Shown here: one piece after another, positions 35,406 to 47,074 of the stretch
Layout of the letters: each line of letters opens with the position of its first letter
Numbering within the stretch: the first letter of the stretch is position 1
Assembly: GCF_002776525.5 (NCBI RefSeq)
Contig: NC_045441.1
Location: 108,901,440 to 108,965,439 of the forward strand
Length of the DNA stretch: 64,000 bases
From: Piliocolobus tephrosceles
Taxonomy: Eukaryota; Chordata; Mammalia; Primates; Cercopithecidae
Direction: 5' to 3'
Notes under the pieces: generated by a model
Databases searched by the model: none
The model's input: only the letters and a program-made list of their open reading frames with translations
Told to the model about the DNA's origin: nothing
Made by a program: the position numbers and the translations under genes

Positions 35406-36579
35406 AGGTATTGAAATCTCTGACTATTATTATGCTACTATATTTCTCCTTTCAATTTTGTCAGTTTTTATTTTATATATTTTGATCATCTGTTATTAGG
35501 TGAGTAAATGTTTATAACTGATCTATCTTCTTGCTATATTAAACCTTTCATTAATATATAATGTCCTTTTGTCCCTTGTAAACTTTTTAAACTTAAAGAC
35601 TATTTTGTCTGACATTAGTATAGCCAGTCTTTCTCTCTGTGGGTTACTATTTGCATGAAATATATTTTTCCATCCTTTCACTTTCAATCTATTTGTATCT
35701 TTGAATCTAAAGTGAATCTTTTGTAGACAGCATATATTTGAATCATGTATTTTATTCATTCTGCCAATCTCTGTCTTTTGATTTGAGAACTTATGCCACT
35801 TACATTTAAAGCAATTACTGTTAAGTAAGCACATACTTCTGTCATTTTGTTATGTGTTTTCTATATGCCTTATAACATTTTCATCCTTCACTTCCTATAT
35901 CACTATCTTCTTTTGTGTTTTTTTTGTGTGTGTGTGTGTAGTGCAACATTTAAATTCCTTTCCCATTTTTTCTGTTTGTTTTCTATAGCTACATTTTGTG
36001 GTTATCATGGGGATTACATTTAAGTTCCTCAAGTTGTAACATTCTAATTTGAATTTGTTCCAAAGTAACTTCAATAATATACAAAAATCTCTGTTCCTTT
36101 AACAACTTCATTCTCACCCCTTTCAACTGTTGTCACAAAATTATGTCTTTATACATGATGTCCAAAAATACATTAATAATTATTTAAATGGTATTAGTCT
36201 CTTAAATTATATAAAAAAATGAAATGTGGATTTGTAAGCCAAAATTACAATATTACCAGCTTTTAGAATATCTAATTATTTTTAATGTATTAGTCTTCTA
36301 AACCATGTAGAAAACAAAAGTAATAGACCATTGTGACAATAATATTAGCTGTTATAATTGTCTATGAATTTACCTTTATTGAGATATATATTCCTTCACA
36401 TGGCTTCACATTACTCTCTAGTGTCCTTTTATTTTACCCTGCAGGACTCCCTTGAGTATTTCTTGCAGGGAATATCTAGTTGTAATTAACTCCCTTAGCT
36501 TTTCTTTATCTGGGAATGTCTTAATTTCTCCCTTACTTTTGATGGACAATTTTGCCAGATATAAGATTCGAGGTTGACC

Positions 36580-36640
36580 TTTTTTACTTTTACTTTTTAC
36601 TTTTCATTTTACTTACTCTTACTCTTTGTTTTATTTTTAG
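36580..36640. repeat. (TTTTAC)n-like low-complexity tract
   Basis: Repeated 'ttttac' and 'cttactctt' units inside the antisense L1. Confidence 0.7.
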
Positions 36641-36887
36641 CACTCTTAATATCTTGGGCCACTGCCTTTGGCCTTCAAATTCTCTCATGACAAATTTGCT
36701 CATAATCTTATTGAGTAGCCCTCGTATATGGCAGGTTGCTTTTCTCTTGATGCTTTTGTTACTAAAACACCAGGGGTTCAGTCTAGGACCTGTTGCTCTC
36801 TGCAAAAGAAAGCCAATCATTTAAACAATTAGTATTGCCAAGGAAGAAGGCTTTAATAAGGTGCTGCGATCAATGGGAGATGGGAGA

Positions 36888-37188
36888 TGATATGGTTTGG
36901 GACCCAGTGGGAGGTAATTGAATTATGGGGGCAGGTGTTTCCTGTGCTGTTCTCATGACAGTGAATAAGTCTCATGAGATCTGATGGTTTTATAAAGAGC
37001 AGTTCCCCTGCATACACTCTCTTGCCTGCTGCCATGTAAGACGAGCCTTTGCTCCCACTTCACCTTCCACCATGATTGTGAGGTCTCCCCAGCCAGGTAG
37101 AACTTTGAGTCCATTAAAACTCTTTTTCCTTATAAATTATTCAGTCTTGGGTATGTCTCTATTAGCAGCATGAGAATGAATTCATACT
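36888..37188 (+). repeat. THE1/MST LTR (ERVL-MaLR), sense, internally deleted
   Basis: It starts 'tgatatggtttggg' and continues 'acccagtgggaggtaattga', 'ctgctgccatgtaagacga' and 'ccttataaattattcagtct', so about 60 bases near the 5' end are missing. 'ggaga' before and 'gaaga' after may be the 5-bp duplication. Confidence 0.88.
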
Positions 37189-37299
37189 GAAGATCAGTCT
37201 CAAATCCATCTCCTTGGCTGACTAAAATTAAGGATTTACATAGCAAGGAAGAAATTTATGTGCAGGAAAACAGAAACTAGGGAGAGGTAAGATAGCAAT

Positions 37300-37415
37300 C
37301 ATGATGATATATACATATATACACACGTACATACACGCACACACATATATATATACACACATATATGTATGCACCTGTACACACACACACACACACACAC
37401 ACATATACCTATATT
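37300..37415. repeat. (CA)n/(TA)n compound microsatellite
   Basis: Alternating 'acatatat' and 'acacac' units, ending in about 13 CA dinucleotides. The 132-codon minus-strand frame across it is repeat-encoded. Confidence 0.9.
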
Positions 37416-37809
37416 CTTGTTGTAGACTGCCTTTGTCCCTGTTCTGGGCATGAATAGTCTCTTTCTAATTGTCCCTATATATCTATATATGCAATTGTTT
37501 TTGAATGCCCCAGTCTTTAATGTTTGACTCCAAAAATGGGAAAAAGAGAAAAATGAAGGGAGTAGAAAAAAGAGCTCCAGGTTATGAAATCCCCTAGAAG
37601 TCATTTCAGCTTGAAGGGGAGGGGTTTGCAATAATGTAGGGAGGTGCAGCAACGGTGGCTGCCTGTCTCTTTGCACCTCTGTGATTAGCAGCAGCAATCA
37701 GAGCATATATTCCCAATATTTGGAGGGCAGAGTCTTTTTTGCTAACCCTGGCTCCTGCATGCTGTGTGCATGCAGTTTGCTCTAGGAACACAAGCATAGC
37801 TGCCTGTCA

Positions 37810-38700
37810 TGGGGTTGGAGATGTGGGGGATTGGTAGCTGCTACTGTGTTAAGGGCTGAAAATGACTGAAATTAACCACAATTCACTGTTCATGCCTTCC
37901 CTGAAAGTTGCAAGCCTTTAATAGACTCCATAGTTCCAAAAGAGTTACGTTAGACAGAATTTGCCTATTTGATTGTTGTCTAGGTGGAAAGCCAGATTTC
38001 TGGTGCCTCCTACTCTGCCATCTTCCCAGAATTCTCTTGTTCAATTTCTAATGGATAGATGGTCACTGTCCTGAATTGATTATTTATATGTAACTTTTAA
38101 ATCTTTTTTGCTGTATATTCTGAGATAGTTAATTGTCTTTACCTTCTATTATTTCTTTTCTTCTATTATATCTTCCCTTCACTTAATGTTTTAAATTTGG
38201 GCGACTATTTCTTTATTTCCAGAAACTCTTGCTTGTTCTCTAAGTACTCATTTTCTACAGCAGTCTAAGCTTATATACCTTCAGGAAACATCATCAAGTT
38301 AGAATTTTTTGAAGACACCGATAACCTTTTTTTAAAATTTCCCTTATGTATGCTGTTTCCTTTCAAGCCATTTATTCTGCTTGTTCACTTTGATCATCCT
38401 ATTTCCATTATTTACTTCCTTTAATGAGTAGTGGTCCTTGCTTAGCCATTCATATTGGTTGGTAAAGGATTATGTAGCTGGCATGCGTTTCTTCTGAAGT
38501 TTTGTCTCTCAATGGGATGTGGCAGTCTTCACTTTAGGAAGAAATAGAGAAGAAAGTGATACAAACTGGCTTCCCAATCATCTCGCATTTTTGTTCTGGA
38601 ATGCCGAGGCCTATGTTAGAAGTTATAGTACTCCTTGAGAAGATCGTTGGATTCCTGTAGGGATAAATCTTCTGATTTAGATAGGGACTGGTTGAAGTGA
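37810..38700 (-). repeat. Possible continuation of the antisense L1M (5' region)
   Basis: 'tctggtgcctcctactctgc' followed by 'catcttcccagaat', and later 'gaaactcttgcttgttctct', resemble the antisense 5' region of old L1s. This would be the far side of the LTR insertion at 36757-37809. The match is weak. Confidence 0.35.
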
Positions 38701-39647
38701 GTTAAAAGCTAACATTAATTACACATTTGGCAAGACTTAATTCAATTAGCTGTTACATAGATAGTTCTTCAATTAATTATCCTCTTCCCAATTCTGACTG
38801 GCAGACCTGCTGCCAAAAGGATATAAAAACTCTACAAAGATCTGTCAGAAAGAAGGGCAACACTTCTGAGGCAACCTTCTCTACTGCAAGTTATGGGCTG
38901 TTGCCAGCACCATTCCGGATCATCTACCAAAAAGCATTCACCTGCTTCAGTCTTCTGGGAACAAATTCAAACTTCTGGTCTACTCTTAAGCACCCTTCAC
39001 TCCTAAGGGGTTTGTTCTTCAGGTTAATGGAATGGGGAAATGGGGGAGGAAACAGGTAAATATATATTCTTATATATTTCATTTTCAATTGAATCTTAAT
39101 TTCGCCATCTTTTTCATCAAAGTTAAATACATCCTTTTTATTTCCAGAGTGGCATAAAAGGATGACCATGATTTATTATCCAAACCAGAACACATTTAAG
39201 GCTAACAATGGGTACCATTATTAATTATTAGCCTAGCTAACAGGCATACTCCAGGACCGATATGAACAAATAGGGCTGCATGGTCACACTACATACATAA
39301 GTGCACACTAACTAGGTGCAGATTTATGGCAAGGCTTAAGACCAAAAAAGAGACAAGAAAATTAGACAAGAGAAGTGTGAATTCTGGGAGGGGACATAAA
39401 ATGCTTAACTAATACCTTGGGCTCAATGCAACCAGGATATTTTACAGATAATGGAGTCATAGTCTGGTAGAATGACTCAGAGAATGGGTTGGAGAACAAT
39501 GCCCATTTTTGTTATCTCACTGGATAGCAGAAACTTTTCTGGGATGTTATGTCTCAAGAACAATGATAGCATGTTAATTCAATGGATTGGACTTATAATT
39601 AGGACACTGATTTTTCAAGTGGGGTTAATTTATCCATTCCCTCTTTA
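38701..39647. other. No gene seen; unassigned
   Basis: About 0.95 kb. A 110-codon plus frame (38727-39059) has no recognisable domain or motif. Confidence 0.45.
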
Positions 39648-39852
39648 CCACCACCCCTGCTCACCACCAGGCACATTTGGCAATGTCTTGAGATACTATT
39701 GATTGTTAACACTCAGAGTTACTGCTGACATCTCTGAGTAGAGGCCAAGAATATTATAATGCTAAACATCACAGAATGCACAAGGCAGTCCCCCGACAAT
39801 ACATAGAGGTTTTCAGCCCAACATATCAATAGTGCTGAGGTTAAGAAACCCT
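39648..39852 (+). repeat. MER20-type hAT-Charlie element, sense
   Basis: 'cacatttggcaatgtcttga', 'agtagaggccaagaatatta', 'gctaaacatcacagaatgca' and the terminal 'gctgaggttaagaaaccct' follow the MER20 order. The 5' terminal bases are poorly preserved. Confidence 0.75.
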
Positions 39853-40324
39853 AGGTTAGGGTTAGAAAAACACCTGGATACAGCTTTCAGAAGGTATTGA
39901 GCACGTCACCTAACCACAGTTTTCTCTTACATGGCTTCTTTCCAACAGTTTCATACATTGGGTACAACCTCCAAATGTGGAAGCTGATGGCAGCTTCCTG
40001 AACCTACTAATGAAGACATTTTTCCCAGTCTTTTTTTTTTTTTCCTGTTTGTTCTTGTATAATCCATTTTTATTGAGAATACTTGGAAATATCAGATTTC
40101 CTTTACCCCCCTTACTTTAATTGTATATAAAACAGAGATAATAAAGGTTGCCTTGTTTTATGTCTCCATTTGCTAAATAATACTTTCATTCTTATAAGTT
40201 CCCTCTTTGGCTTGGAATTTTGGAGCTATCTTTGATTCCTCCATTTTCCTTATCTCCATACCCACCTCAATCACCAATACCATTGATTATTTTCCAAAAT
40301 ATTCTCTGATTTCCAAAATACACT
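39853..40324. other. No gene seen; unassigned
   Basis: About 0.47 kb including a T-rich run at 40029-40042. No recognisable feature. Confidence 0.45.
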
Positions 40325-41125
40325 GTAACTTCCTTCTTAGCCTGTTGACTTAAAGGTGGGAGGAGCCCAAAGTGTCCAGGTGGCAATCTTAACTTCCAGT
40401 TTAATGGAGTTGTTGTGTCTCCTGGTGGCAGCATTCCTCCCTCTGGAGCTAAGACCTCTAGGCCAGCAGAATGTAATGTTGCAGGAACAAGAAGCAAAAA
40501 TTTTGCTAGTGGATCACTAGGGGTGATCTTCCACTTCTATCCCTTGATTCCTTGACCCATGAATCCTGGCTATGAGAAAAACAGTACCATATATTGGAGG
40601 TTGATTCAGAGCATACACAGTCTTCTGGAGAACTTTGCCCCAAGCCTGCAAAGTATTGTCACCTGGCTGGCATTGTAACTGTGACTTCAAAAGGCCATTC
40701 TGCCATTCTATCAATCCAGCTGCTTCAGGATGATGGGGAACATGGTAAGACCAGTGAATTCCATGAGTGTGAGCCCACTGTTGCACTTCTCTAGCTATAC
40801 AGTGAGTGCCTTGGTCATAGGCAATACTGTGTGGAATACCATGATGGTGGATGAGGTATTCTGTGAGTCCACGGATGCGTAGTCTTGGCAGAAGCATTGC
40901 ATGAAGGATAGGCAAATCTATATCCAGAGTAAGTGTTTATTCCAGTGAGGACAAAAGTCTGTCCTTTCCATGATGGAAGAAGTTCAATGTAATGAACTTG
41001 CCACCAGGTAGCTTGCTGATCACCCCGAGGAATGGTGCCATATTGAGGGCTCAGTGTTAGTCTCTGCTGCTAGCAACTTGGGCACTCAGCCTACATGATT
41101 GGGCATGTAGCCAGGTCAGCCTTGG
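40325..41125 (-). pseudogene. ERV-L-type pol fragment: integrase core and dUTPase-like segment, decayed
   Basis: On the minus strand 40517-40915 is open for 132 codons and looks like a retroviral integrase core. An Asp at residue 34 (in AYDQGTHC) and a Glu at residue 70 (in GLIEWQNG) are separated by exactly 35 residues, as in D,D(35)E integrases. The first catalytic Asp lies upstream of this frame. Downstream on the same strand but in another frame, 40325-40497 contains PPGDTTTPLNWKLRLPPGHF, which resembles the dUTPase-like region that follows integrase in ERV-L pol. A frame change and stops separate the two. No LTR or gag is evident alongside, and the right side is cut by an Alu. It is an old broken proviral piece. 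Confidence 0.75.
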
Positions 41126-41137
41126 TCAGTGGATCAG

Positions 41138-41456
41138 TTTTTTTTTTTTTTTTTTAGACGGAGTCTTGCTTTGTCACCCAGGCTGGAGTGCAGTGGTGCG
41201 ATCTTGGCTCACTACAAGCTCCGCCTCCTGGGTTCACACCATTCTCCTGCCTCAGCCTCCCTAGTAGCCAGGACTACAAGTGCCCATCACCACACCTGGC
41301 TAATTTTCTTTTTCTTTCTTTTTTTTTTTTTTTTTTTTAGTAGAGATGGGGTTTCACCATGTTAGCCAGGATAGTCTCGATCTCCTGACCTTGTGATCCA
41401 CCCACCTCAGCCTCCCAAAGTGCTGGGATTATAGGCATGAGCCACCACACCCAGCC
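41138..41456 (-). repeat. AluY-like SINE, antisense, with expanded middle T tract
   Basis: It reads from a T tract (41138-41155) through 'ctgggttcacaccattctcc' and 'catgttagccaggatagtct' to 'accacacccagcc'. The central A-rich linker complement has grown to about 30 mostly T bases (41307-41338). It interrupts the ERV-L pol remnant. Confidence 0.95.
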
Positions 41457-41944
41457 AGACCAGTCTTTTAAGTGGAAACTCAACCCAATAAAAGTGTGAT
41501 ACTCATATAAATTAATCGTGATCCCTTTGGCTTCAGTCATCTCCAACACAAGAGTTACACATACAAAAATCCCTTTCATGACAATGAAGTCATTTTTAAG
41601 AATATATTTGAAACTTTAAGTCAAAGCATTTGTTTCTATAGAATTATGAATTCTGACTAAACTGATAAATTACTTTTAATGTAAAATTTAACCATCATAG
41701 TTGTAGTAGAAATAATGACTACAGAAGTGGGTTGACATGATTTATGAGAATTTGGGAGGGATGTTTTTTAATATAGATGAATATTAGAGTGAAGCTTTAT
41801 CCATTCTGATATAGTTTACCAAGTTATTATTGATTATAACATTTTAAATTCAGGTCTCCTGACTTTCTCTCAGTATATAATCTTCTATGTAAAAGTTGTA
41901 AATATTTGGAAGAATTTTTCCTTTGCTTTTTGGAACTTTCCAGA
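41457..41944. other. No gene seen; unassigned AT-rich sequence
   Basis: About 0.49 kb without a recognisable feature. Confidence 0.5.
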
Positions 41945-42025
41945 ATTTCTTTTTTCCAAATATTTTTGATCCACAATTGGTTGAATCTACAGGTGAAAGA
42001 TCTTTGGATACAGAGGGCTGACTGT
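41945..42025 (+). mobile_element. Terminus of a Tigger-family (Tigger3/4/7-like) element
   Basis: 'tttttgatccacaattggtt' with 'gaatctacaggtg' and the final 'ggatacagagggctgactgt' resemble the end of these pogo-type elements, where the 'gggctgactg' block is the terminal repeat. Only one end is seen. Confidence 0.6.
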
Positions 42026-42059
42026 CTTCACTGCATGCCAATTAAATACTGAAAAGCAT

Positions 42060-42566
42060 TGAAAACTCATTTTTCTGCCCTAAGGATACTTGCTGGCAGC
42101 ACTTGCAAATATAGCATTTACCTAGAGATAACTTTGCCACAAAATATCTTGCTTTTATTATTACTTTCACATCACTCTCATATATCGACTTTGGAAACAA
42201 AAGGCATCGTTCTGTTTATAGTATTCTGTAGCGGTATTCTCATTTACAAAGTATAGTAATTCTTGATCACCGAAAATGTCAACTCCTAGACAACATCGCA
42301 TTCTTGTGCATGATGTCAACATTGTTCTCGAACAGTTGTTGGCCGAAGATTCATTTGATGTATCTGATTTTTCTGAAATAGACAATTTTGATGATCCAGA
42401 CAATTCTGATGTTAGTTCTGTTTTGAAATAATCCCAAGGACAGCTTTTATATTTTATTTTTACATTGAAAATCAGTCGGATTTCCTTCAGCCTAAAAGAG
42501 CGTGTTTAGGTAAAATTAAATGAGTGCTAGCAGAGAGCTGCACATTTTTTCTAAATGGGAGAAGGG
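42060..42566 (+). mobile_element. piggyBac-family remnant (MER75/PGBD4-like), followed by TTAA
   Basis: The element carries a piggyBac transposase N-terminus (separate entry). It appears to end with GAGAAGGG at 42566 followed by TTAA at 42567-42570, the target tetranucleotide of the superfamily. The left end is not resolved. A TTAA at 42042-42045 lies near it, but no CCC-starting terminal repeat is visible. Confidence 0.6.
42276..42431 (+). pseudogene. N-terminal piece of a PGBD4-like piggyBac transposase, 51 codons
   Basis: An ATG at 42276 opens a 51-codon frame ending in TAA at 42429-42431. Residues 18-36 read LEQLLAEDSFDVSDFSEID, very close to the acidic N-terminus I remember for PGBD4 and related primate piggyBac elements. 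The DDD catalytic core and the cysteine-rich C-terminus are absent. It matches the design of nonautonomous elements that keep only the first part of the transposase. The reverse-strand frame at 42167-42403 is a shadow. No host function is implied. Confidence 0.75.
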
Positions 42567-42570
42567 TTAA

Positions 42571-44279
42571 AAGGGAAGAACAATATTATTTTCCTTACCA
42601 TTTTTGGCTATTTGGAAAATGATTCGGTTCTCAACTACAACACAATAGTTAAGGAAAGGCAGAGTGCTGATGTGTACAGAAAGGAAAGGAGAAAAAAGGA
42701 TGAGGATAGCAAATGAGAGAGGGAGTCAGGTGGTAAATAGAGGGTGGGAGGAGCAGTTCTAAGAGTACTTACACAACAGAGACACTCAGGTGTGTGTGTG
42801 TGTGTGTGTCTGTGTGTGTGTGACTTATCTGCAAGACAGTGTCAGAAACTATAAGAGATGAAAGCATTTCTTAAGTTACTAGTTTTCCAAGTAATGAAAA
42901 CCTTTAAATTCCTCAGCTGTATTTGACAAATTTTGGTAGCAATCTTCCTGGGGATTGGTGAAACACAGATAACTGTGTTTAAAAACACACGCAAGTTATA
43001 ATTTAATCTTCCTTGATAACAGTGGTGCATAACTTGACTTATCTTGTCTTCCATTATGCTATAACGCAGAGCACAATTCCATGCCTTCTTTCCATTTTAA
43101 TGTTTTTCCCTTGCTATTAAGTTGTCACTTCTCAAATCTGTCTGCTGCTGCCAGAAAGCCTGCCTCTAATTCACTTCTAATCTTTTTTGGGGTCGAAAAA
43201 TAGATAACTGAGCTGGCTAAGAGTTATGTGTAAGATACATTTGACTCAAGGGAGCGAATTTTAGAATAAGGGCCTAGACCCAGCCTCTGAGCTTCTCACT
43301 AGCCATTCTGTTGTGTGGCACGCTTTCTTGTCTTACATCCATGTTCAGGTGTACACTGAAGTTGTACAAAATCTGACTCCTCAGTAAATGAGCAAGATGT
43401 CATAGTCCTCAGGCTGATGAGTCCATTTCTTTAGACATCTACAATGTGGATTTTAGAGTGAGACTAAAAAGTCACTGTCACCATTTAACGTACAAAAGGT
43501 AAGACTTACAACTGACTTTACTGCTCCACAGACATTCCTTTGGCCAATCACAGTTCTCCTGTCTGGCTTCCCTGCTTGCTCCCCTTAACTGCCCACTCTG
43601 AGTATGGAAACCCTTCAAGACTCCAGGAAAGAATAGCTACAGTTCAGGGGCAGCCTTTTCCACTATATGTGGACATCTGTGCTTGCAGAATGCAAAAACA
43701 ATCACTAGCAGTAATGCAACAATGTAGAAACTAAACTAATATATTAATATTAGTTTTAACTGATTGAAGAGCAAAAACAGCTGAAAAGAAACAGTTTTAT
43801 GAATAGGTCAAATTATAACAGCTGCCATGACTTTTTAGATAAGAGTCTTTGTTATAGAAATAATTATTAAAAAGACATGGATTATAAAGCTTATGATAGA
43901 GTTGGAAAAAGAACAAATTAACTATAGAAGGAAAAGTATATGGAGGCTAATCCTGGGGCTCTATGCTAGAAAAATTAATTGTTGTATCTCCAATAGTTGT
44001 TTAGAGAGGATATTCCCTGAGAAAAGTTAAAAATTTTGGAGAATCTAAAATATGGACCTTCACAAGCATGTGACACAGCACAGAGTGTTTGATATGTGTT
44101 CTGTGGAATTACGAGTTTTTGCCGTTGTTCAGTTTGAATTCCTCTGGTTGGATCTCCAGGGACTTTAGACATGGTTGGAATAGATGGTCTTTACAGCAAT
44201 AAAGACCCCATCAACAAAGGCCTGTTTGTGCTTTCTTTTTCACCAAATCTATTTGAGCACAAGTCAGTTATATCCTTTC
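42571..44279. other. No gene seen; unassigned, with a (GT)n at 42790-42823
   Basis: About 1.7 kb. The only defined feature is a GT dinucleotide run interrupted by one TCT. Open frames are at most 70 codons. Confidence 0.5.
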
Positions 44280-45005
44280 GAATTCTCTCTAGCCCATCCT
44301 CTCATCTCCATCACACTGTCATTGCCTTAGATCAGACCCTCATCATTACTCCCTTGGATGTTTGCCACAGCCTTCTAATAGGTTTTATACCTCCAGACTT
44401 GCCATCCAGTCCATACTCTACACATTACTAGAATGATCTGGGTAACAGGAAAATTTGATCATTAAAATTCTTTAATGTCTTCATACTTCTTCAGCAAAAT
44501 TCCAAAATCTTTAACATAAACAAATACAACATTATTCCTGACTTAGTCTGCCTACCTCACTAGTCACTTCTTGTACTCCAACCTCCCCAACCCATCTAAT
44601 TTACTTTTCAGTAACACAGAACTATTTGCCACTCCCTTGATGCCGCCTAATCCCTTGACTTTATGCATTTGTCTACCTCCATTTTCCACCCCCACATCTT
44701 TAAACAGGCTCTCTTCCACCTTCCCAACAACACCCGGGATCATCTCTTCCAGATACCATCCCTAACACTACACCTTCTCATTCAGCTTTCCCACTCCATC
44801 CAGGATTGATTAGGTGACCAGTTGTGTTTTCCACAACACTCCAAATATAATTCTTGCCATCCAGCATGGTTGCAATATGTTTCTTCTATACTCTCTCCCC
44901 ACAAGAAGAAAGTTTTGTGAGGGTAAGGATCATATTTAATACTTGTATCTTCACTAGAAGCTCATCATACAGTTTTGAGATAACTCAACATTTGTTGAAG
45001 GAGAG
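44280..45005 (+). repeat. L2 LINE, ORF2 end and 3' UTR, sense
   Basis: 'atgtttgccacagccttcta', 'gaatgatctgggtaaca', 'ttctttaatgtcttcatact', 'ccataccatccc'-type C-rich text, 'gtgagggtaaggatcatatt' and a terminal 'caacatttgttgaagga' follow the L2 3' order. It is among the longer L2 pieces here (0.7 kb). Confidence 0.75.
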
Positions 45006-47069
45006 AACAAAAGAGAGAGGGGAATGGAGTGAGGGAGAGGGGAAATGATGAGGAGTTCCTCTCCCAAATTAATCTGGATAACAATAAGAAATTCTAGAAA
45101 GCAACCTCCACCCCAATACTCAAGTAGACCCTACATTTAAAGTGTTGTTTTGGGGCACACTGAAAGATTTCTGCCAGGAAGTTTGCTCCCTAGGATTTAC
45201 ATGATGATGAGATTACGTGTTGCCTCATGGCAACAAAATCAAAAGTCTGTAAAAGAAAAAGCATGCTATGCTTCTGAACTTTTGGAGATCCCACAATAGA
45301 TTTTTCATTCATCTATTGTGTTGCTGCTTCATGAACACACCTGACAGTCTTGTGGGATAATAGAAATAGACTTCTCATAAATAATGGTCAAATTTTTCAG
45401 ATTTAGATTTTCAACACAGAACTAGCAAAATGTACATAGTGCTAAGTTGTGCCATCTCTGTACTTTACTACACAAGGTACTTCTTTGATAATGTGCAGCA
45501 GAATAAAGTTATAGCAGATTTCACAATGAAATCGTCAATGAATCTTCTTTTAGTCATTTCATTTTGGATCAAATCTGACATATGCAAAGTTCCTATAATC
45601 AATTTTGCCAAATGGGGCAAGATTGCAGAGGTCATAGCAAGTAAGGAGCCATCCTCTTGTTTAACTGTTGTGCCCATCCAACAAGCACAGCTTTCTTGCC
45701 AAGATGGTCACCAGGATCTCTTGCACAGGATTGCATTCTCCAGAGCACCTTCCAGTCAGTGCAGATAAACCAACCCCTGGTCAGCCTGCAGCGGTGATAT
45801 CTCTACTTCTTCTGCCCAAACAAAGCCAATATTATGCTAGAGAAAGGATAAGCCATTGACACCATCCCCAAAGGATCCTTAAGAATTAGCATTACAATTT
45901 ATATTGTTGACCATTCAGTGTTGGTTGGACACATGGTGGTAAATTTAAGAGATCCTCATAGTCAAACAGTCCAGGACAAGATGCTCTGTGATAACGAGGT
46001 ACTAGTATTGCAACTGGTCTGTGCTGTAACACCAGAAGGAAACTGAGTCTAGGATGCTGTATCGAAAATCTATGGCAATATCTTCCATGGTATTCTCTCT
46101 CAAGGCCCTTTGTCAAAGAAGTTACTGCTACCAGGCCTTCCATAGGAGTAATTGCAGGTAATTTGGCAAACTAGGTCCTCCTCAGAGAGAGAAACTCGGG
46201 TAGGGAATGTAAAAGTCCATGATTCACATTCTGTACCAAAGTGATCATAAGGGATGGACTGACTTGCAGAGGTTGTTAACAAATGTCCCAAGGTGGCTGC
46301 AGAAGCACTTGTCAGAAAAGGTAGAATCAAAAATTGAGCCAACTCAATAGAAACTCCTTGGTTTCACTGATCATATTCAAAAACTCCAGAAATCACTCTA
46401 AGAAATTCTCCAACCGGTGAATCACATCTGTTGGTTTTAACACCTAAGGCAAACCTTGGCAACCACCAGGACATTGTGAAGGATACATTGAAGGAGTGTT
46501 TCTATGTAGTGCCTGCAGTAAATCGACTCCTTGCAATTCTGGAGGCAAACGACACAGTTCAAATTTATCAAATGCTGATTTTAGAGTTACCACTGGAAAA
46601 ACTAAAACAATTATCATCCAATTAGCACTCTGTGTTGTCATCTTTATTGTTAAGTCTTAAATGTTCCTAGTCCTACGAAACAACATTTTCAAAGAATATA
46701 GGAACAGTTCTTCATTTTGAAGATGTATTCATTGATTATGTGATAAAGGAAAAGCCTTTGGGAAATATTCATTGACTATCACATTTGAACCAGTTATGGG
46801 TATGGAGAAAAGCAAAAAATGCAAAAGTTAAAAATTTTAATATCTCTTTCTAAAGTTACCAATATTACTGGTATCCAATCTATCTAAAACAGCATGAATG
46901 TAATATATAGTTACCCTACTACAAAGGCCAAGCAAGAATTTTAACCTCTTTAACAACTCTTCAATTTCTACCACGTTTCCCGCTACAAAGGTAGTCACTT
47001 CTCCACTCCCAGCAGTAATGCTTTCTGTAGCCCTGTCCTCAGTAGCAACAAGGCTGCTATCTGAAAGTC
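45006..47069. other. Unassigned; run of minus-strand open segments
   Basis: About 2 kb. On the minus strand 46641-46444, 46342-46100, 46143-45892 and 45677-45468 are each open for 65-83 codons in succession. One stretch (45892-46143) has a protein-like look (ILVPRYHRASCPGLFDYEDL). I do not recognise the family. It could be a decayed retroviral or retrocopy coding region or chance. Confidence 0.35.
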
Positions 47070-47074
47070 CAGCT

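Larger units (their letters stand above)
31400..36756 (-). mobile_element. Long L1M element, antisense (3' UTR and most of ORF2), interrupted and partly inverted
   Basis: Reading along the plus strand gives the reverse order of an L1M: 3' UTR ('cctcagggttcatccatgtt', 'cttatttcacttagcatg'), ORF2 3' part ('cagaagtggaattgctgaat', 'aagtcattgccaagtccagt'), reverse-transcriptase part ('ttgaaccatccttagatgcc', 'gaagccatcaggtccagatc') and ORF2 5' part ('tattttgtctgacattagta', 'gtagacagcatatatttgaa'). No ORF is intact. A FLAM (33089-33232) and an AluJ (34788-35086) are inserted. The segment 34771-35405 lies in the opposite orientation. The element is cut by the LTR starting at 36757. Confidence 0.9.
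36757..37809 (-). repeat. Probable ERV1-type LTR, antisense, family not named
   Basis: The plus strand starts TGTTACTAAAACACC. On the minus strand the end reads 'attaaagccttcttccttgg', then 'cttgtgttcc'-type text near the far end at 'gcctgtca'. A minus-strand ATTAAA lies about 100 bases from the LTR end. A MaLR LTR (36888-37188) and a dinucleotide repeat are inside. The right boundary is inferred from a possible TGACAGGC start and is uncertain. Confidence 0.45.

Noticed and set aside
37299..37697. 132-codon minus-strand frame
   Set aside because: Its C-terminal half is encoded by a CA/TA microsatellite (repeated VCVCV, YICVYIYM), which keeps it open artificially.
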